Assembly: GCA_035943635.1 (NCBI GenBank)
Contig: DASZBX010000024.1
Coordinates: 1 to 64,000 of the forward strand
From: DASZBX01 sp035943635
GTDB taxonomy: Bacteria; Actinomycetota; Actinomycetes; Streptomycetales; Catenulisporaceae
Direction of reading: 5' to 3'
Length of the DNA stretch: 64,000 nt
In this document: piece after piece, positions 35,001 to 42,701 of the stretch
Layout: each line of letters opens with the position of its first letter
Position numbering within the stretch: position 1 is the first letter of the stretch
The notes under the pieces: generated by a model
Database searches by the model: none
The model's input: the letters and a program-made list of their open reading frames with translations, nothing else
What the model was told of the DNA's origin: nothing
Program-made: the position numbers and the translations under genes

Positions 35001-35594
35001 GGCCGCCTCGGCCGCGGAGGCCGCCGCCGAGCCGTTGGAGCCCTTCGAGCCGTTCGACCCGTTCGACTCGGAGGCGGCGGGGGCCGGCGACTCGGCGGCT
35101 TCGACCGAACTGGAGTTCTGCGCCGGGCCGGCCGCGGACTGCTGCGCCCGGCCGAAGCGGCGCACCCGGGAGCCGAGCACCTCCCACAACTTCTCATGCC
35201 TGCCCTCGCCGATCAGGTGCAGGTCGAGCTCACCCAGCGTCGGCTGGTAGCGGAACGGGTCGTCCGCCACCACCGTCTCCTCGGCGTACTGCAACTCGTA
35301 GCGGTAGTCGGTGCCGGGCGGGAACGGGACCAGGCCGGCGAACAGGCCGTCGCCCTCCGGCCACAGCTCCCACCGGCCGCCGTCCCGGGTCAGCACGGTC
35401 ACCGTGTCCGCGAACGGCCGCAGCGCCCGGATCACCGTGCCCTGCCCGGCCGGGTGCGCGCCGAGCACCGCGTGCGGGTCGTGGCAGTCCCCGTCCAGCA
35501 GGGACCGCCGCTCCTCCGGACTCGGCGGCGGCGCGGGCCGGCACTCGCCGCTGATCGTCTCCATCGTCACCGCGCCGGAACTCGCGCCGCCCAT
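31956..35594 (-). CDS. glgB: 1,4-alpha-glucan branching enzyme with long repetitive C-terminal tail
   Basis: Glycogen branching enzyme (GH13_9). An N-terminal CBM48-like region, a second one (GVSFAVWAPNARGVRVIGDFN) after an inserted Ala/Ser/Asn linker, then the catalytic barrel with EFLPPTEHPFGGSWGYQ, DGLRVDAVASMLY (nucleophile Asp near residue 481), VAEESTAWPGV (acid/base Glu) and ISHDEVVHGKGSL. The catalytic module ends near residue 808 (LWLVPERVDEL). About 400 extra residues follow, with Lys-Pro-Glu-Pro-Val-Ala style repeats and a Pro/Ala-rich end, unlike normal GlgB of about 730 residues. ATG 35594 lies 7 bases after GGAAGG; ATG 35639 is the longer alternative without a ribosome site. Confidence 0.93.
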   Translation of the reverse strand: MGGASSGAVTMETISGECRPAPPPSPEERRSLLDGDCHDPHAVLGAHPAGQGTVIRALRPFADTVTVLTRDGGRWELWPEGDGLFAGLVPFPPGTDYRYELQYAEETVVADDPFRYQPTLGELDLHLIGEGRHEKLWEVLGSRVRRFGRAQQSAAGPAQNSSSVEAAESPAPAASESNGSNGSKGSNGSAAASAAEAAERAAAQARLEAEFGPVTGVSFAVWAPNARGVRVIGDFNYWNGAAFPLRSLGGSGVWELFVPQVGAGERYKYEILGRDGIWRQKADPLARRTEPPPGNASVTDDSDFVWTDQDWLAKRAETDPYRSPMSVYELHLQSWRPGLDYRQLADELPAYLLELGFTHVEFLPPTEHPFGGSWGYQVSSYFAPTARLGKPDDFRALIDALHAAGIGVFIDWVPAHFPKDAWALADFDGTALYEHSDPRRGEHPDWGTLVFDYGRREVRNFLVASALFWCEQMHIDGLRVDAVASMLYLDYSREEGQWHPNAFGGRENLEAVSFLQELTATCYKRSPGVIVVAEESTAWPGVTLPTDHHVYGSALTGLGFGFKWNMGWMHDTLDYLAQDPINRRYHHDKMTFALVYAYTEKFVLAISHDEVVHGKGSLLRKMAGDRWQQLANVRAYLAFMWAHPGKQLLFSGCEFAQDAEWSEQHGLDWWLLDYPEHRGVFRTVQDLNFNYTKQPALWEQDHTPAGFEWLIVDDSDHNVFAFVRWSADGRPLVCVVNFAAVPWNDYHLPLPLSAEQSPRWIELLNTDAEQYGGSGVGNYGMVSARDEEWSGRPSNAVLRLPPLGTLWLVPERVDELVGEIEAEAEEVIAEAEQVAISAVEAPAELVVEVLPGPTAEPVGELENEAGTQSAVYAGALVGAGTELGSGMELATETGKAVDEPQVAAASVVELVVVPLAELEEEPAAESADERAEPVAQAEPVLAAAPEPEPEPVAESEPVAEVEAVAKPQPVAKAEPVTVVKVEPAAKVEPATKPETVAKPELVTKPEPLAKAEPVAKPKPSAKVEPVAKPESVATSEPVTKSKPVAKPEPAPAPAGPAATTAPKAAAQPATARTAEPTVAPAPAPATAQPKADTDKKPSAPKPSATTASALPSARRDTMMPLFRTPTNRSTPQPAPLPAQVAPAETRPFRAPKPPTPAPPRSAPRTVDGMAGPIGPATTAATFSAAPPAPTPAPAPVRPKPAAPLAQRPRPRS

Positions 35595-35679
35595 GCCGGT
35601 CCCTTCCTCGCCACCACTGAAGTTCGGTCGGTTCATCATCGCAGTACTTACCCGGCGGGGCCGACCTCCCGCGCCCGCC

Positions 35680-35916
35680 TCAGCACAGGTGGTCCAGTAC
35701 CCCGTTCTTCACATCCGAGACGAGGAAGGACAACTGCTCCAGAGACATCTGGACCTGCTGGCCGAAGTCGTCCGTGAGCACCACCCGGCGCTCCGGCGCG
35801 GCGGCCTCGTCCAGGAACAGCTCCGGGCAGCCGCAGTTGCAGTTGCCGCAGAACGTGGCCACCGGGACAAGCTCCCGGCCGGCCGTTACGGCGGAGGAAG
35901 AATCAGATGTCTGCAT
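35680..35916 (-). CDS. Small Cys-rich conserved protein
   Basis: 78 residues. An N-terminal cluster CGNCNCGCPELF holds four Cys in eight residues, a likely metal or iron-sulfur site. The C-terminal half (RRVVLTDDFGQQVQMSLEQLSFLVSDVKNG) looks like a beta hairpin plus helix and faintly resembles DUF397 proteins; a final Cys ends the chain. I recall similar uncharacterised actinobacterial proteins. GAGG lies 9 bases before the ATG. It stands upstream of glgB on the same strand with an 85-base gap, so cotranscription is possible. Confidence 0.72.
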   Translation of the reverse strand: MQTSDSSSAVTAGRELVPVATFCGNCNCGCPELFLDEAAAPERRVVLTDDFGQQVQMSLEQLSFLVSDVKNGVLDHLC

Positions 35917-36123
35917 GGTAAACGCCTCGCAGTAGGTATCGGTTGCCCGCCGGAGCCCGGCCAGGTGGCCCAGGTCTGCCGAACGGCATCACTGAAGGTA
36001 GTCGAGTGATCACCGCCGGGCTACGGTGCATCAGGCGCAGGCGGCGCCCCGCGCTCGCGCCCGCACGCCCGCCCGGCCCCGCGCGCGAGCACAAAAAGTG
36101 CCCTGAACAGCGGAAAAGCCCGG

Positions 36124-36387
36124 TCAACGGCGCACGGTGCGCCGCCGCAGCAGCCGCCCGGCGGCGAACCCGGCGGCGAACGTGGCCAGCAGCACCAGCC
36201 ACAGCCTCGCGCTGACCCAGAAGACCCACAGGTGCACCCGGGTCTCGGCGCCGTTGGCGAGGCTGAACCAGATCGCCAGCACCGCGATGACCAGGCCGGC
36301 CACCGCCTTCGGATGCAGCAGCCGCTGGGCCAGCGCGGAGGGCGAGCGGTCGGAGGCCCGGTCCCCGGACGGGGGATGATCACTCAT
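36124..36387 (-). CDS. LapA-domain small membrane protein
   Basis: About 87 residues with two membrane helices: AVAGLVIAVLAIWFSLANGAETRVHLWVFWV and LWLVLLATFAAGFAAGRLLRRR. The NxxxTRVHLWVF...L...AGxxxGxL pattern is that of LapA-domain (DUF1049) proteins. The ATG at 36387 follows GATACT by 6 bases and no ribosome site is seen, so the message may be leaderless. The role is unknown; membrane-envelope functions are known for E. coli LapA. Confidence 0.78.
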   Translation of the reverse strand: MSDHPPSGDRASDRSPSALAQRLLHPKAVAGLVIAVLAIWFSLANGAETRVHLWVFWVSARLWLVLLATFAAGFAAGRLLRRRTVRR

Positions 36388-36560
36388 GCTGCGAGTATCG
36401 CCCGCCGAAGCCGGCCGCTTTCGGCAAGAGCGGCCGAATGGCCCAATCCGGCTCACTCTTACGGGCCGCCGGGTGACCCGTTCGGCCCGGGCCCGGTCCG
36501 GTCCGGTGCCCGCCGCCGCGGCCCTGTCGCGGCGGCCCGGGGGCGTGGTTGGATTGGCGC

Positions 36561-36884
36561 ATGGACCTGACTTCGCCGCCGGCCGCCGACCACCACGCCG
36601 GCCCGGGCCCGGCCGGACTGCTCCGGGCGGTGCTGGGCCAGTGGCCGTTCGCGGTCGTGTTCGCCGGCGCGCTGGCCGGTATCGGGCTGGTCGCCCTCGG
36701 CGCGCTCCAGCACGGGCTGATCGTGCTGGCCGGCGCCGTGGTGCTCGGCTCGGTGCTGCGGTTCGCGATCCCGGCCTCCCGGGTCGGGCTGCTCGCGGTC
36801 CGCCGGCGCGGGGCGGACGTGATCACGATGGCCCTGCTCGGCGTGGTCCTGCTCGTGCTGGCCGCCGTGGTCGACACCCGCTGA
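36561..36884 (+). CDS. DUF3017 family small membrane protein
   Basis: About 107 residues with three hydrophobic segments (WPFAVVFAGALAGIGLVALG, HGLIVLAGAVVLGSVLRFAIP and DVITMALLGVVLLVLAAVV). The block RVGLLAVRRRGADVITM is typical of DUF3017, which I remember next to folD and mdh in streptomycetes. ATG 36561 is preferred over an in-frame TTG at 36549. No ribosome site is evident. The function is unknown. Confidence 0.82.
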   Translation: MDLTSPPAADHHAGPGPAGLLRAVLGQWPFAVVFAGALAGIGLVALGALQHGLIVLAGAVVLGSVLRFAIPASRVGLLAVRRRGADVITMALLGVVLLVLAAVVDTR

Positions 36885-36914
36885 CCCGGGTCGGCCCGGT
36901 CGGCCCGACCTGGG
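36885..36914 (+). terminator. Terminator after DUF3017 gene
   Basis: A 10-bp stem CCCGGGTCGG / CCGACCTGGG with one G-U pair and a 10-base loop begins at the base after the stop codon. Confidence 0.6.
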
Positions 36915-37105
36915 CGTGTTACGAACGTGCGATGAACTGTGCATGACGTCTGACCAGCCGCCCGCCTGCGCCCGGCCGCTCGCCCGGGGCCGATTTCATG
37001 GGTGGCGCGCCAGGCAGTAGGCTCACTCCAAAAGGTCTCTTGACGCCAAGATACTTGACGGGCGGCGAAGACCGGCCCCCACGTATGCGAAGGACGCTAA
37101 CCCTC

Positions 37106-38320
37106 ATGGCCAAGATCAAGGTAGCCACCCCGGTCGTCGAACTCGACGGCGACGAGATGACCCGCATCATCTGGCAGTTCATCAAGGACCAGCTGATCCT
37201 GCCGTACCTCGACGTCGACCTGAAGTACTTCGACCTCGGGATCGAGCACCGGGACGCCACCGACGACCAGGTCACGGTCGACTCGGCCAACGCGATCAAG
37301 CAGTACGGCGTCGGCGTCAAGTGCGCCACCATCACCCCGGACGAGGCCCGGGTGGAGGAGTTCGGCCTGAAGAAGATGTGGAGGTCGCCCAACGGCACCA
37401 TCCGCAACATCCTGGGCGGGGTGATCTTCCGCGAGCCGATCATCATGCGCAACGTCCCGCGCCTGGTCCCGGGCTGGACCAAGCCGATCGTGATCGGCCG
37501 GCACGCGTTCGGCGACCAGTACCGGGCCACCGACCTGAAGGTCCCCGGCGAGGGCTCGCTGACCCTGACCTTCACCCCGAAGGACGGCGGCGCGCCGGTC
37601 GAACTGGATGTCTACGACTTCCCCGGCCCCGGCGTCGCGCTGGCCATGTACAACCTGGACGAGTCCATCCGCGACTTCGCCCGCGCCTCGCTGCGCTACG
37701 GCCTGAACCGCAACTACCCGGTCTACCTGTCGACCAAGAACACCATCCTCAAGAGCTACGACGGCCGGTTCAAGGACATCTTCCAGGAGGTGTTCGAGAC
37801 CGAGTTCAAGGCCGACTTCGAGACCGCCGGGATCACCTACGAGCACCGCCTGATCGACGACATGGTCGCCGCCGCGCTCAAGTGGGAGGGCGGCTACGTC
37901 TGGGCCTGCAAGAACTACGACGGCGACGTGCAGTCCGACACCGTGGCCCAGGGCTTCGGCTCGCTCGGCCTGATGACCTCGGTGCTGATGACCCCGGACG
38001 GGCGCACCATCGAGGCCGAGGCCGCGCACGGCACCGTCACCCGGCACTACCGCCAGCACCAGGCCGGCAAGGAGACCAGCACCAACCCGATCGCCTCGAT
38101 CTACGCCTGGACCCAGGGCCTGTCGCACCGCGGCAAGCTGGACAACACCCCCGAGGTCACCGCGTTCGCGGAGGTCCTGGAGAAGGTCTGCGTGGAGACC
38201 GTCGAGGGCGGCCAGATGACCAAGGACCTGGCCGCGCTGATCGGCCCGGACGCCCCCTGGCTGACCACCCAGGACTTCCTCGGCGCGCTGGACGAGAACC
38301 TCAAGCGGGCCCGGGCCTAA
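37106..38320 (+). CDS. icd: NADP-dependent isocitrate dehydrogenase
   Basis: TCA-cycle enzyme making 2-oxoglutarate and NADPH. About 404 residues, the homodimeric eukaryote-like type: VVELDGDEMTRIIWQ, KCATITPDEARVEEF, the substrate-binding MWRSPNGTIRN, YLSTKNTILKSYDGRFKDIF, and the metal-binding YEHRLIDDMVAAALKWEGGYVWACKNYDGDVQSD. ATG 37106 matches known N termini; AAGGAC lies 11 bases upstream, and an in-frame ATG at 37085 is less likely. Two CTTGAC copies 15 bases apart near 37040 and 37055 may belong to its promoter. Confidence 0.96.
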   Translation: MAKIKVATPVVELDGDEMTRIIWQFIKDQLILPYLDVDLKYFDLGIEHRDATDDQVTVDSANAIKQYGVGVKCATITPDEARVEEFGLKKMWRSPNGTIRNILGGVIFREPIIMRNVPRLVPGWTKPIVIGRHAFGDQYRATDLKVPGEGSLTLTFTPKDGGAPVELDVYDFPGPGVALAMYNLDESIRDFARASLRYGLNRNYPVYLSTKNTILKSYDGRFKDIFQEVFETEFKADFETAGITYEHRLIDDMVAAALKWEGGYVWACKNYDGDVQSDTVAQGFGSLGLMTSVLMTPDGRTIEAEAAHGTVTRHYRQHQAGKETSTNPIASIYAWTQGLSHRGKLDNTPEVTAFAEVLEKVCVETVEGGQMTKDLAALIGPDAPWLTTQDFLGALDENLKRARA

Positions 38321-38346
38321 CTCCGCAGATCCCGCCGAGCGGGAAA

Positions 38347-38388
38347 CGAACGCGCCGGTCCGTCCGAGAGGACGGGCCGGCGCGTTCG
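38347..38388. terminator. Bidirectional terminator between icd and the zinc-ribbon gene
   Basis: A 19-bp stem with a single U-G pair and a GAGA tetraloop (arms start CGAACGCGCC and end GGCGCGTTCG). It lies between two convergent genes. Confidence 0.88.
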
Positions 38389-38416
38389 CGTTCGTGCTCG
38401 GTGCGGAAACCGCTGC

Positions 38417-39184
38417 TCAGGCCGAGGCGCCCTGGGCCGGCCGGTCCTGCGGGGCGACCGCGGCCACGGCCCACGGCGGCGGGACGGCCAGCCGGGCGCA
38501 GATCTCCCGGTAGGCCTTCTGGTGCACGGTGGCGAACGAGGCCACCTGGAAGACCGCCGCGGCGAAGTAGACGACCCCGGTGATCCGCAGCCACTGCTGC
38601 GCGGCGTCGACGGTGTTCGCCGGCTGGACGATCCTGATCAGGATGTAGGCCAGGAACACGTAGTTGTAGGCGGCGGTGGCGACGATCACCCGCTTCATCG
38701 CCGGCATCTGGAAGAACCAGCCCACGGAGATGTCCGGGCGCAGCTTCAGGTTGGACACCGCGCCGCTGATCCATCCGCCGAGCGACATGCCCACGATCCG
38801 GACGATGATGAGCGGCAGGACCGACAACAGCAGGATGTCCTGCGAGTTCGCGGTCAGGTGCGAGGACACCGAGAAGTCGACCACGCCGATCAGGGCCAGG
38901 GCGGCGGCCTGGACCGCGGTGACCAGGCCGCTCATCCGCAGTGCCCGGGCCATGTCGACCGGCCGCGCGGCGCTGCGGTCCACCAGCCGCTGCCACCGCC
39001 TCGGGATCGGCGGGGCGTTGTACCCGTAGGCCTGCGGGCCCGCCGGTCCGGCCTGCGGCGGGACGCCCGGCGCGGGCATGCCGACGTTCGGCGCGGCGGC
39101 CGTGGCCCCGGGCGTCTGCCAGGGATTGCAGACGGTGCACGCACCACCGTTCACCAGTGCGGTTCCGCAAGTGGTGCAGTTCAT
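38417..39184 (-). CDS. Zinc-ribbon membrane protein
   Basis: About 255 residues. The N terminus MNCTTCGTALVNGGACTVC is a CxxC...CxxC zinc ribbon. A Pro/Gly-rich linker follows, then at least four membrane segments (GLVTAVQAAALALIGVVDF, ILLLSVLPLIIVRIVGMSL, VIVATAAYNYVFLAYILIRI and ITGVVYFAAAVFQVASF). Similar actinobacterial proteins are uncharacterised. GGAGGG lies 9 bases before the ATG. It is divergent from mdh. Confidence 0.8.
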   Translation of the reverse strand: MNCTTCGTALVNGGACTVCNPWQTPGATAAAPNVGMPAPGVPPQAGPAGPQAYGYNAPPIPRRWQRLVDRSAARPVDMARALRMSGLVTAVQAAALALIGVVDFSVSSHLTANSQDILLLSVLPLIIVRIVGMSLGGWISGAVSNLKLRPDISVGWFFQMPAMKRVIVATAAYNYVFLAYILIRIVQPANTVDAAQQWLRITGVVYFAAAVFQVASFATVHQKAYREICARLAVPPPWAVAAVAPQDRPAQGASA

Positions 39185-39319
39185 CGAAGGTTCCCTCCCG
39201 TGGCCCGCACCCGCTGCTCGGATCCGGATCATATTGTCGACATACCACTGCTGGATGCCGAGTGCGGGCGACAGGCTACCGGATGGATGTATCGGCCTGC
39301 CGGAATTTCTGCACTCGGC

Positions 39320-39379
39320 GGCTGCCGCGGGCCCGTCCTCCGATCGCCTACGCCTGCGATCGGAGGGCCGGTGGCAGCC
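39320..39379. repeat. Long inverted repeat in the mdh upstream region
   Basis: Inner arms CCTCCGATCGC (39337-39347) and GCGATCGGAGG (39356-39366) pair perfectly over 11 bp. Outer arms GGCTGCC (39320-39326) and GGCAGCC (39373-39379) add 7 bp. It lies between divergent genes, so it is not a simple terminator. Confidence 0.75.
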
Positions 39380-39387
39380 GGCACCGC

Positions 39388-39402
39388 CGACGGTGACCGT
39401 CG
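39388..39402. promoter_or_regulatory. Palindrome, possible operator
   Basis: CGACGGT-G-ACCGTCG, a perfect 7-bp inverted repeat with a one-base centre, between the zinc-ribbon gene and mdh. The binding factor is unknown. Confidence 0.4.
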
Positions 39403-39586
39403 CGTTTCCGGCCGCCTGCCGCGGACCCCGCCGCCTGTTGCGCTTCTCACAGGCCGGACGGCTCAACGGCGGACGGATGGGACGGTAACCGAGGAGTAAC
39501 GTGTCCACTGCGTAAGCTCCACTCAACAGGATCCGTCCATCCGGTGTCGGAACAACCCGGCGTCGGCGCGCGCAGGAGAAGACATC

Positions 39587-40576
39587 ATGACTCGCACCCC
39601 AGTAAACGTCACCGTCACCGGCGCGGCCGGACAGATCGGCTACTCGCTGCTCTTCCGCATCGCGGCCGGCCACCTGCTCGGCGAGGACGTCCCGGTCCGG
39701 CTGCGGCTGCTGGAGATCCCGCAGGCGGTCAAGGCCGCGGAGGGCGTGGCGATGGAGCTCGACGACTGCGCGTTCCCGCTGCTGACCGGGATCGACATCT
39801 TCGACGACCCGAACCCGGCCTTCGCCGGGACCAACGTAGCGCTGCTGGTCGGCGCCATGCCGCGCAAGGCCGGGATGGAGCGCGGGGACCTGCTGTCGGC
39901 CAACGGCGGCATCTTCAAGCCGCAGGGCCGGGCGATCAACGCCGGCGCGGCCGACGACATCAAGGTCCTGGTGGTCGGCAACCCGGCCAACACCAACGCC
40001 CTGATCGCCAAGAGCAACGCCCCGGACGTGCCGGCCTCCCGCTTCACCGCGATGACCCGGCTGGACCACAACCGGGCCGTGGCCCAGCTGTCCAAGAAGG
40101 CGGGCGTGCCGGTCTCCGAGATCTCCAACCTGACCATCTGGGGCAACCACTCGGCCACCCAGTACCCGGACGTGTTCAACGCCAGGATCGGCGGCAAGAA
40201 CGCCGCCGAGGTGATCGACGACCAGGCCTGGCTGGAGGGCCACTTCATCCCGACCGTGGCCAAGCGCGGCGCGGCGATCATCGAGGCCCGCGGCCTGTCC
40301 TCGGCCGCCTCGGCCGCCTCGGCCGCGCTCAACCACGTGCACACCTGGGTCAACGGCACCGCCGACGGCGACTGGACCTCGATGGGCGTGGTCTCGGACG
40401 GCTCCTACGGCGTGCCCGAGGGCCTGGTCTCCTCCTTCCCGGTGGTCACCCGCGACGGCGCCTGGGAGATCGTGCAGGGCCTGGACGTCAACGAGTTCTC
40501 CCGCACCCGGATCGACGCCTCGGTGGCCGAACTGGCCGACGAGCGCGCCGCGGTCGCCGAGCTCGGCCTGATCTGA
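39587..40576 (+). CDS. mdh: Malate dehydrogenase
   Basis: NAD-dependent malate dehydrogenase of 329 residues, TCA cycle. The NAD-binding loop is VTGAAGQIGYSLLFRIA, substrate residues lie in GAMPRKAGMERGDLL, the catalytic Asp-Arg region is MTRLDHNRA and the catalytic His is in TIWGNHSATQYPD (near residue 190). GSYGVPEGLVSSFPV closes the core. It is of the group 1, cytosolic-type family common in actinobacteria. AGGAGA precedes the ATG. Confidence 0.97.
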   Translation: MTRTPVNVTVTGAAGQIGYSLLFRIAAGHLLGEDVPVRLRLLEIPQAVKAAEGVAMELDDCAFPLLTGIDIFDDPNPAFAGTNVALLVGAMPRKAGMERGDLLSANGGIFKPQGRAINAGAADDIKVLVVGNPANTNALIAKSNAPDVPASRFTAMTRLDHNRAVAQLSKKAGVPVSEISNLTIWGNHSATQYPDVFNARIGGKNAAEVIDDQAWLEGHFIPTVAKRGAAIIEARGLSSAASAASAALNHVHTWVNGTADGDWTSMGVVSDGSYGVPEGLVSSFPVVTRDGAWEIVQGLDVNEFSRTRIDASVAELADERAAVAELGLI

Positions 40577-40614
40577 GGCCCGGCCCGGACACCGGGCACC
40601 GGATTTCCTGGTCT

Positions 40615-40658
40615 GCGCGGAGCGACGCGGCCGACCTCTCGGCCGCGTCGCTCCGCGC
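40615..40658 (+). terminator. Terminator of mdh
   Basis: A perfect 20-bp stem with a CCTC loop, arms beginning GCGCGGAGCGACG and ending CGTCGCTCCGCGC. It is the strongest hairpin in the window. Confidence 0.9.
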
Positions 40659-40738
40659 GTTTCGCGCCGCGCCGCAACTGCGGCCGGGACCCCGTTGCGC
40701 CGCAAGCGAATCGCGTTGCCGCGATCATGTCCGTGCAA

Positions 40739-40744
40739 TAGCGT
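40739..40744 (+). promoter_or_regulatory. -10 box of the DUF885 gene (leaderless)
   Basis: TAGCGT followed by 8 bases and ATG 40753, with no ribosome site between. Confidence 0.45.
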
Positions 40745-40752
40745 GATTCGGC

Positions 40753-42429
40753 ATGAGTGCCATTGACGAGATCGCCGAGCGATATGTCGAGCAGTACGCC
40801 GCCCTCGATCCGCTCACCGCGACGTACGCCGGGATCCCCGGACACGACGACCGGCTGACCGACCTGAGCCCGGCCGGCTACGCGGCCCGGGCCGAGCTGG
40901 ACCGGGCCACCCTGGCCGAGCTGGCCGCGGCCGAGCCGGCCGGCGAACGCGACCAGGTCGCCCGGGCCGCCATGCAGGAACGGCTCGGCCTGGCCGTGGA
41001 GGCCTACGACGCCGGCGACACGACCAGCGAGCTGAACGTCATCGCCTCCGCCCAGCAGGCCGTGCGGCAGGTGTTCGACCTGATGCCGCTGGAGGGCGAC
41101 GGGGCGCTGGAGAACCTCGCGGCCCGGATGAACGCGGTGCCGCTGGCCTACGCCCAGCTGCGCGAGACCCTGGCCGGGTCCGCCGCGAAGGGCCGGGTGG
41201 CCGCGCGCCGCCAGGTGGCCGAGTGCGCCAAGCAGGCCGCCGAGTGGTCCGACCCGCAGGACGGCTTCTACACCGGCCTGGTCGGGCGGACCGGCGCCGA
41301 GGGCGAGCTGCTGGCTCGGCTGGCCACCGCCGCCGAGGCCGCACGGGCCGCGACCGCCGAGCTCGGCGTGTTCCTGGAGCACGAGCTGCTGCCGCTGGCC
41401 CCGGAACCGGACGCGGTCGGCCGCGAGCACTACGCCCGCGCCTCGCGCGCCTTCCTCGGCGCGGCGGTGGACCTGGACGAGGCCTACGCCTGGGGCTGGT
41501 CCGAGGTGGGCCGGCTCAAGGCCGAGATGGCCCGGGTGGCCGGGCAGATCGTGCCCGGCGGTTCGGTGGACGACGCGGCCGCCGCCCTGGACGCGGACCC
41601 GGCCCGGCAGATCCACGGCCGGGAGAACCTGCGTATCTGGATGCAGGGCTACGCCGACCGGGTGATCGCGGACCTGAACGGCACCCACTTCGACATCCCG
41701 GAGCCGGCCCTCCGGATCGAGTGCATGCTCGCGCCCACCAACGAGGGCGGCATCTACTACACCGGCCCGAGCGAGGACTTCAGCCGGCCCGGCCGGATGT
41801 GGTGGTCCGTGCCGGACGGCGTGGAGGAGTTCTCCACCTGGAGCGAGGTGTCCACCGTGCACCACGAGGGGGTGCCCGGCCACCACCTCCAGATTTCGCA
41901 GGCGGTCTACCAGAAGGAGCAGCTCAACCGCTGGCAGCGGCTGCTGTGCTGGGTCTCCGGGCACGGCGAGGGCTGGGCGTTGTACTCCGAGAAGCTGATG
42001 GACGAACTCGGCTATCTGAGCGACCCCGGCGACCGGCTCGGCATGCTGGACATGCAGATGCTGCGCGCGTGCCGGGTGGTCGTGGACATCGGCGTGCACC
42101 TGCAGCTGGCCGTCCCGGCCGGGAAGGGCTGGCACGGGGGCGCCGACGACGAGGCCGGCCGGATCTGGGACGCCGACCTGGCCTGGGACTTCCTGCGCGG
42201 CCACGTCCGGATGGAGGAGAAGCAGCTGCGGTTCGAGCTCAACCGCTACCTCGGCTGGCCGGGACAGGCCCCGTCGTACAAGCTCGGCGAGCGGCTCTGG
42301 CTCCAGGCCCGGGAGGACGCCCGGGCGCGCCGGGGCGAGGATTTCGACCTGAAGGAGTTCCACAGCCGGGCGCTCGCGCTCGGCTCGCTCGGCCTGGACC
42401 CGCTGCGCGAGGCGCTGGCCCGGCTGTAA
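40753..42429 (+). CDS. DUF885 family metallopeptidase-like protein
   Basis: About 558 residues, cytoplasmic (no signal peptide). The core motif TVHHEGVPGHHLQ is a His-Glu...His-His zinc-site pattern characteristic of DUF885, and a second conserved stretch GHGEGWALYSEKLMDELG supplies further ligands. The C terminus (RMEEKQLRFELNRYLGWPGQAPSYKLG) is also diagnostic. Members are thought to be carboxypeptidase-like zinc hydrolases; the substrate is unknown. The start at ATG 40753 is supported by the leaderless promoter. Confidence 0.9.
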   Translation: MSAIDEIAERYVEQYAALDPLTATYAGIPGHDDRLTDLSPAGYAARAELDRATLAELAAAEPAGERDQVARAAMQERLGLAVEAYDAGDTTSELNVIASAQQAVRQVFDLMPLEGDGALENLAARMNAVPLAYAQLRETLAGSAAKGRVAARRQVAECAKQAAEWSDPQDGFYTGLVGRTGAEGELLARLATAAEAARAATAELGVFLEHELLPLAPEPDAVGREHYARASRAFLGAAVDLDEAYAWGWSEVGRLKAEMARVAGQIVPGGSVDDAAAALDADPARQIHGRENLRIWMQGYADRVIADLNGTHFDIPEPALRIECMLAPTNEGGIYYTGPSEDFSRPGRMWWSVPDGVEEFSTWSEVSTVHHEGVPGHHLQISQAVYQKEQLNRWQRLLCWVSGHGEGWALYSEKLMDELGYLSDPGDRLGMLDMQMLRACRVVVDIGVHLQLAVPAGKGWHGGADDEAGRIWDADLAWDFLRGHVRMEEKQLRFELNRYLGWPGQAPSYKLGERLWLQAREDARARRGEDFDLKEFHSRALALGSLGLDPLREALARL

Positions 42430-42464
42430 CCGCGGACGCCCGGCTGGGCAGGGGACGCGGCGCG

Positions 42465-42500
42465 GGCGGGGGCGGTGGTCGGGCGACCGCCGCCCCCGCC
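42465..42500 (+). terminator. Terminator after the DUF885 gene
   Basis: A 16-bp stem with one U-G pair around loop GGGC, very GC-rich (arms GGCGGGGGCGG... and ...CCGCCCCCGCC), 36 bases after the stop. Confidence 0.85.
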
Positions 42501-42701
42501 GTCCTGCTCCGGTCAAGGGAACCAGGCCCGTGATGTTCCAGCCCAAACATGATCCTAAGCGGGCAAGTCTGGCCCGGGTACCGGCAGGCCACGGGCAATT
42601 TACGCGACAATCGAATAACAACCCTTGCCAACCGGGGCGGCGGGCACTGAGATAGGTCCGTCAACTACGGGTTATTCAGTACACAGGGTGGGTAAAGCTT
42701 C

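Larger units (their letters stand above)
39185..39586. other. Divergent intergenic region upstream of mdh
   Basis: About 400 bases with no gene I can support. It holds a long hairpin (39320-39379), a short palindrome (39388-39402) and, nearer mdh, AT-richer sequence with TAACGT and TAAGCT that could serve as -10 boxes. Confidence 0.6.

Noticed and set aside
32394..35777. 1127-codon plus-strand frame opposite glgB
   Set aside because: Leu/Arg/Gly-rich antisense shadow of glgB and its repeat tail.
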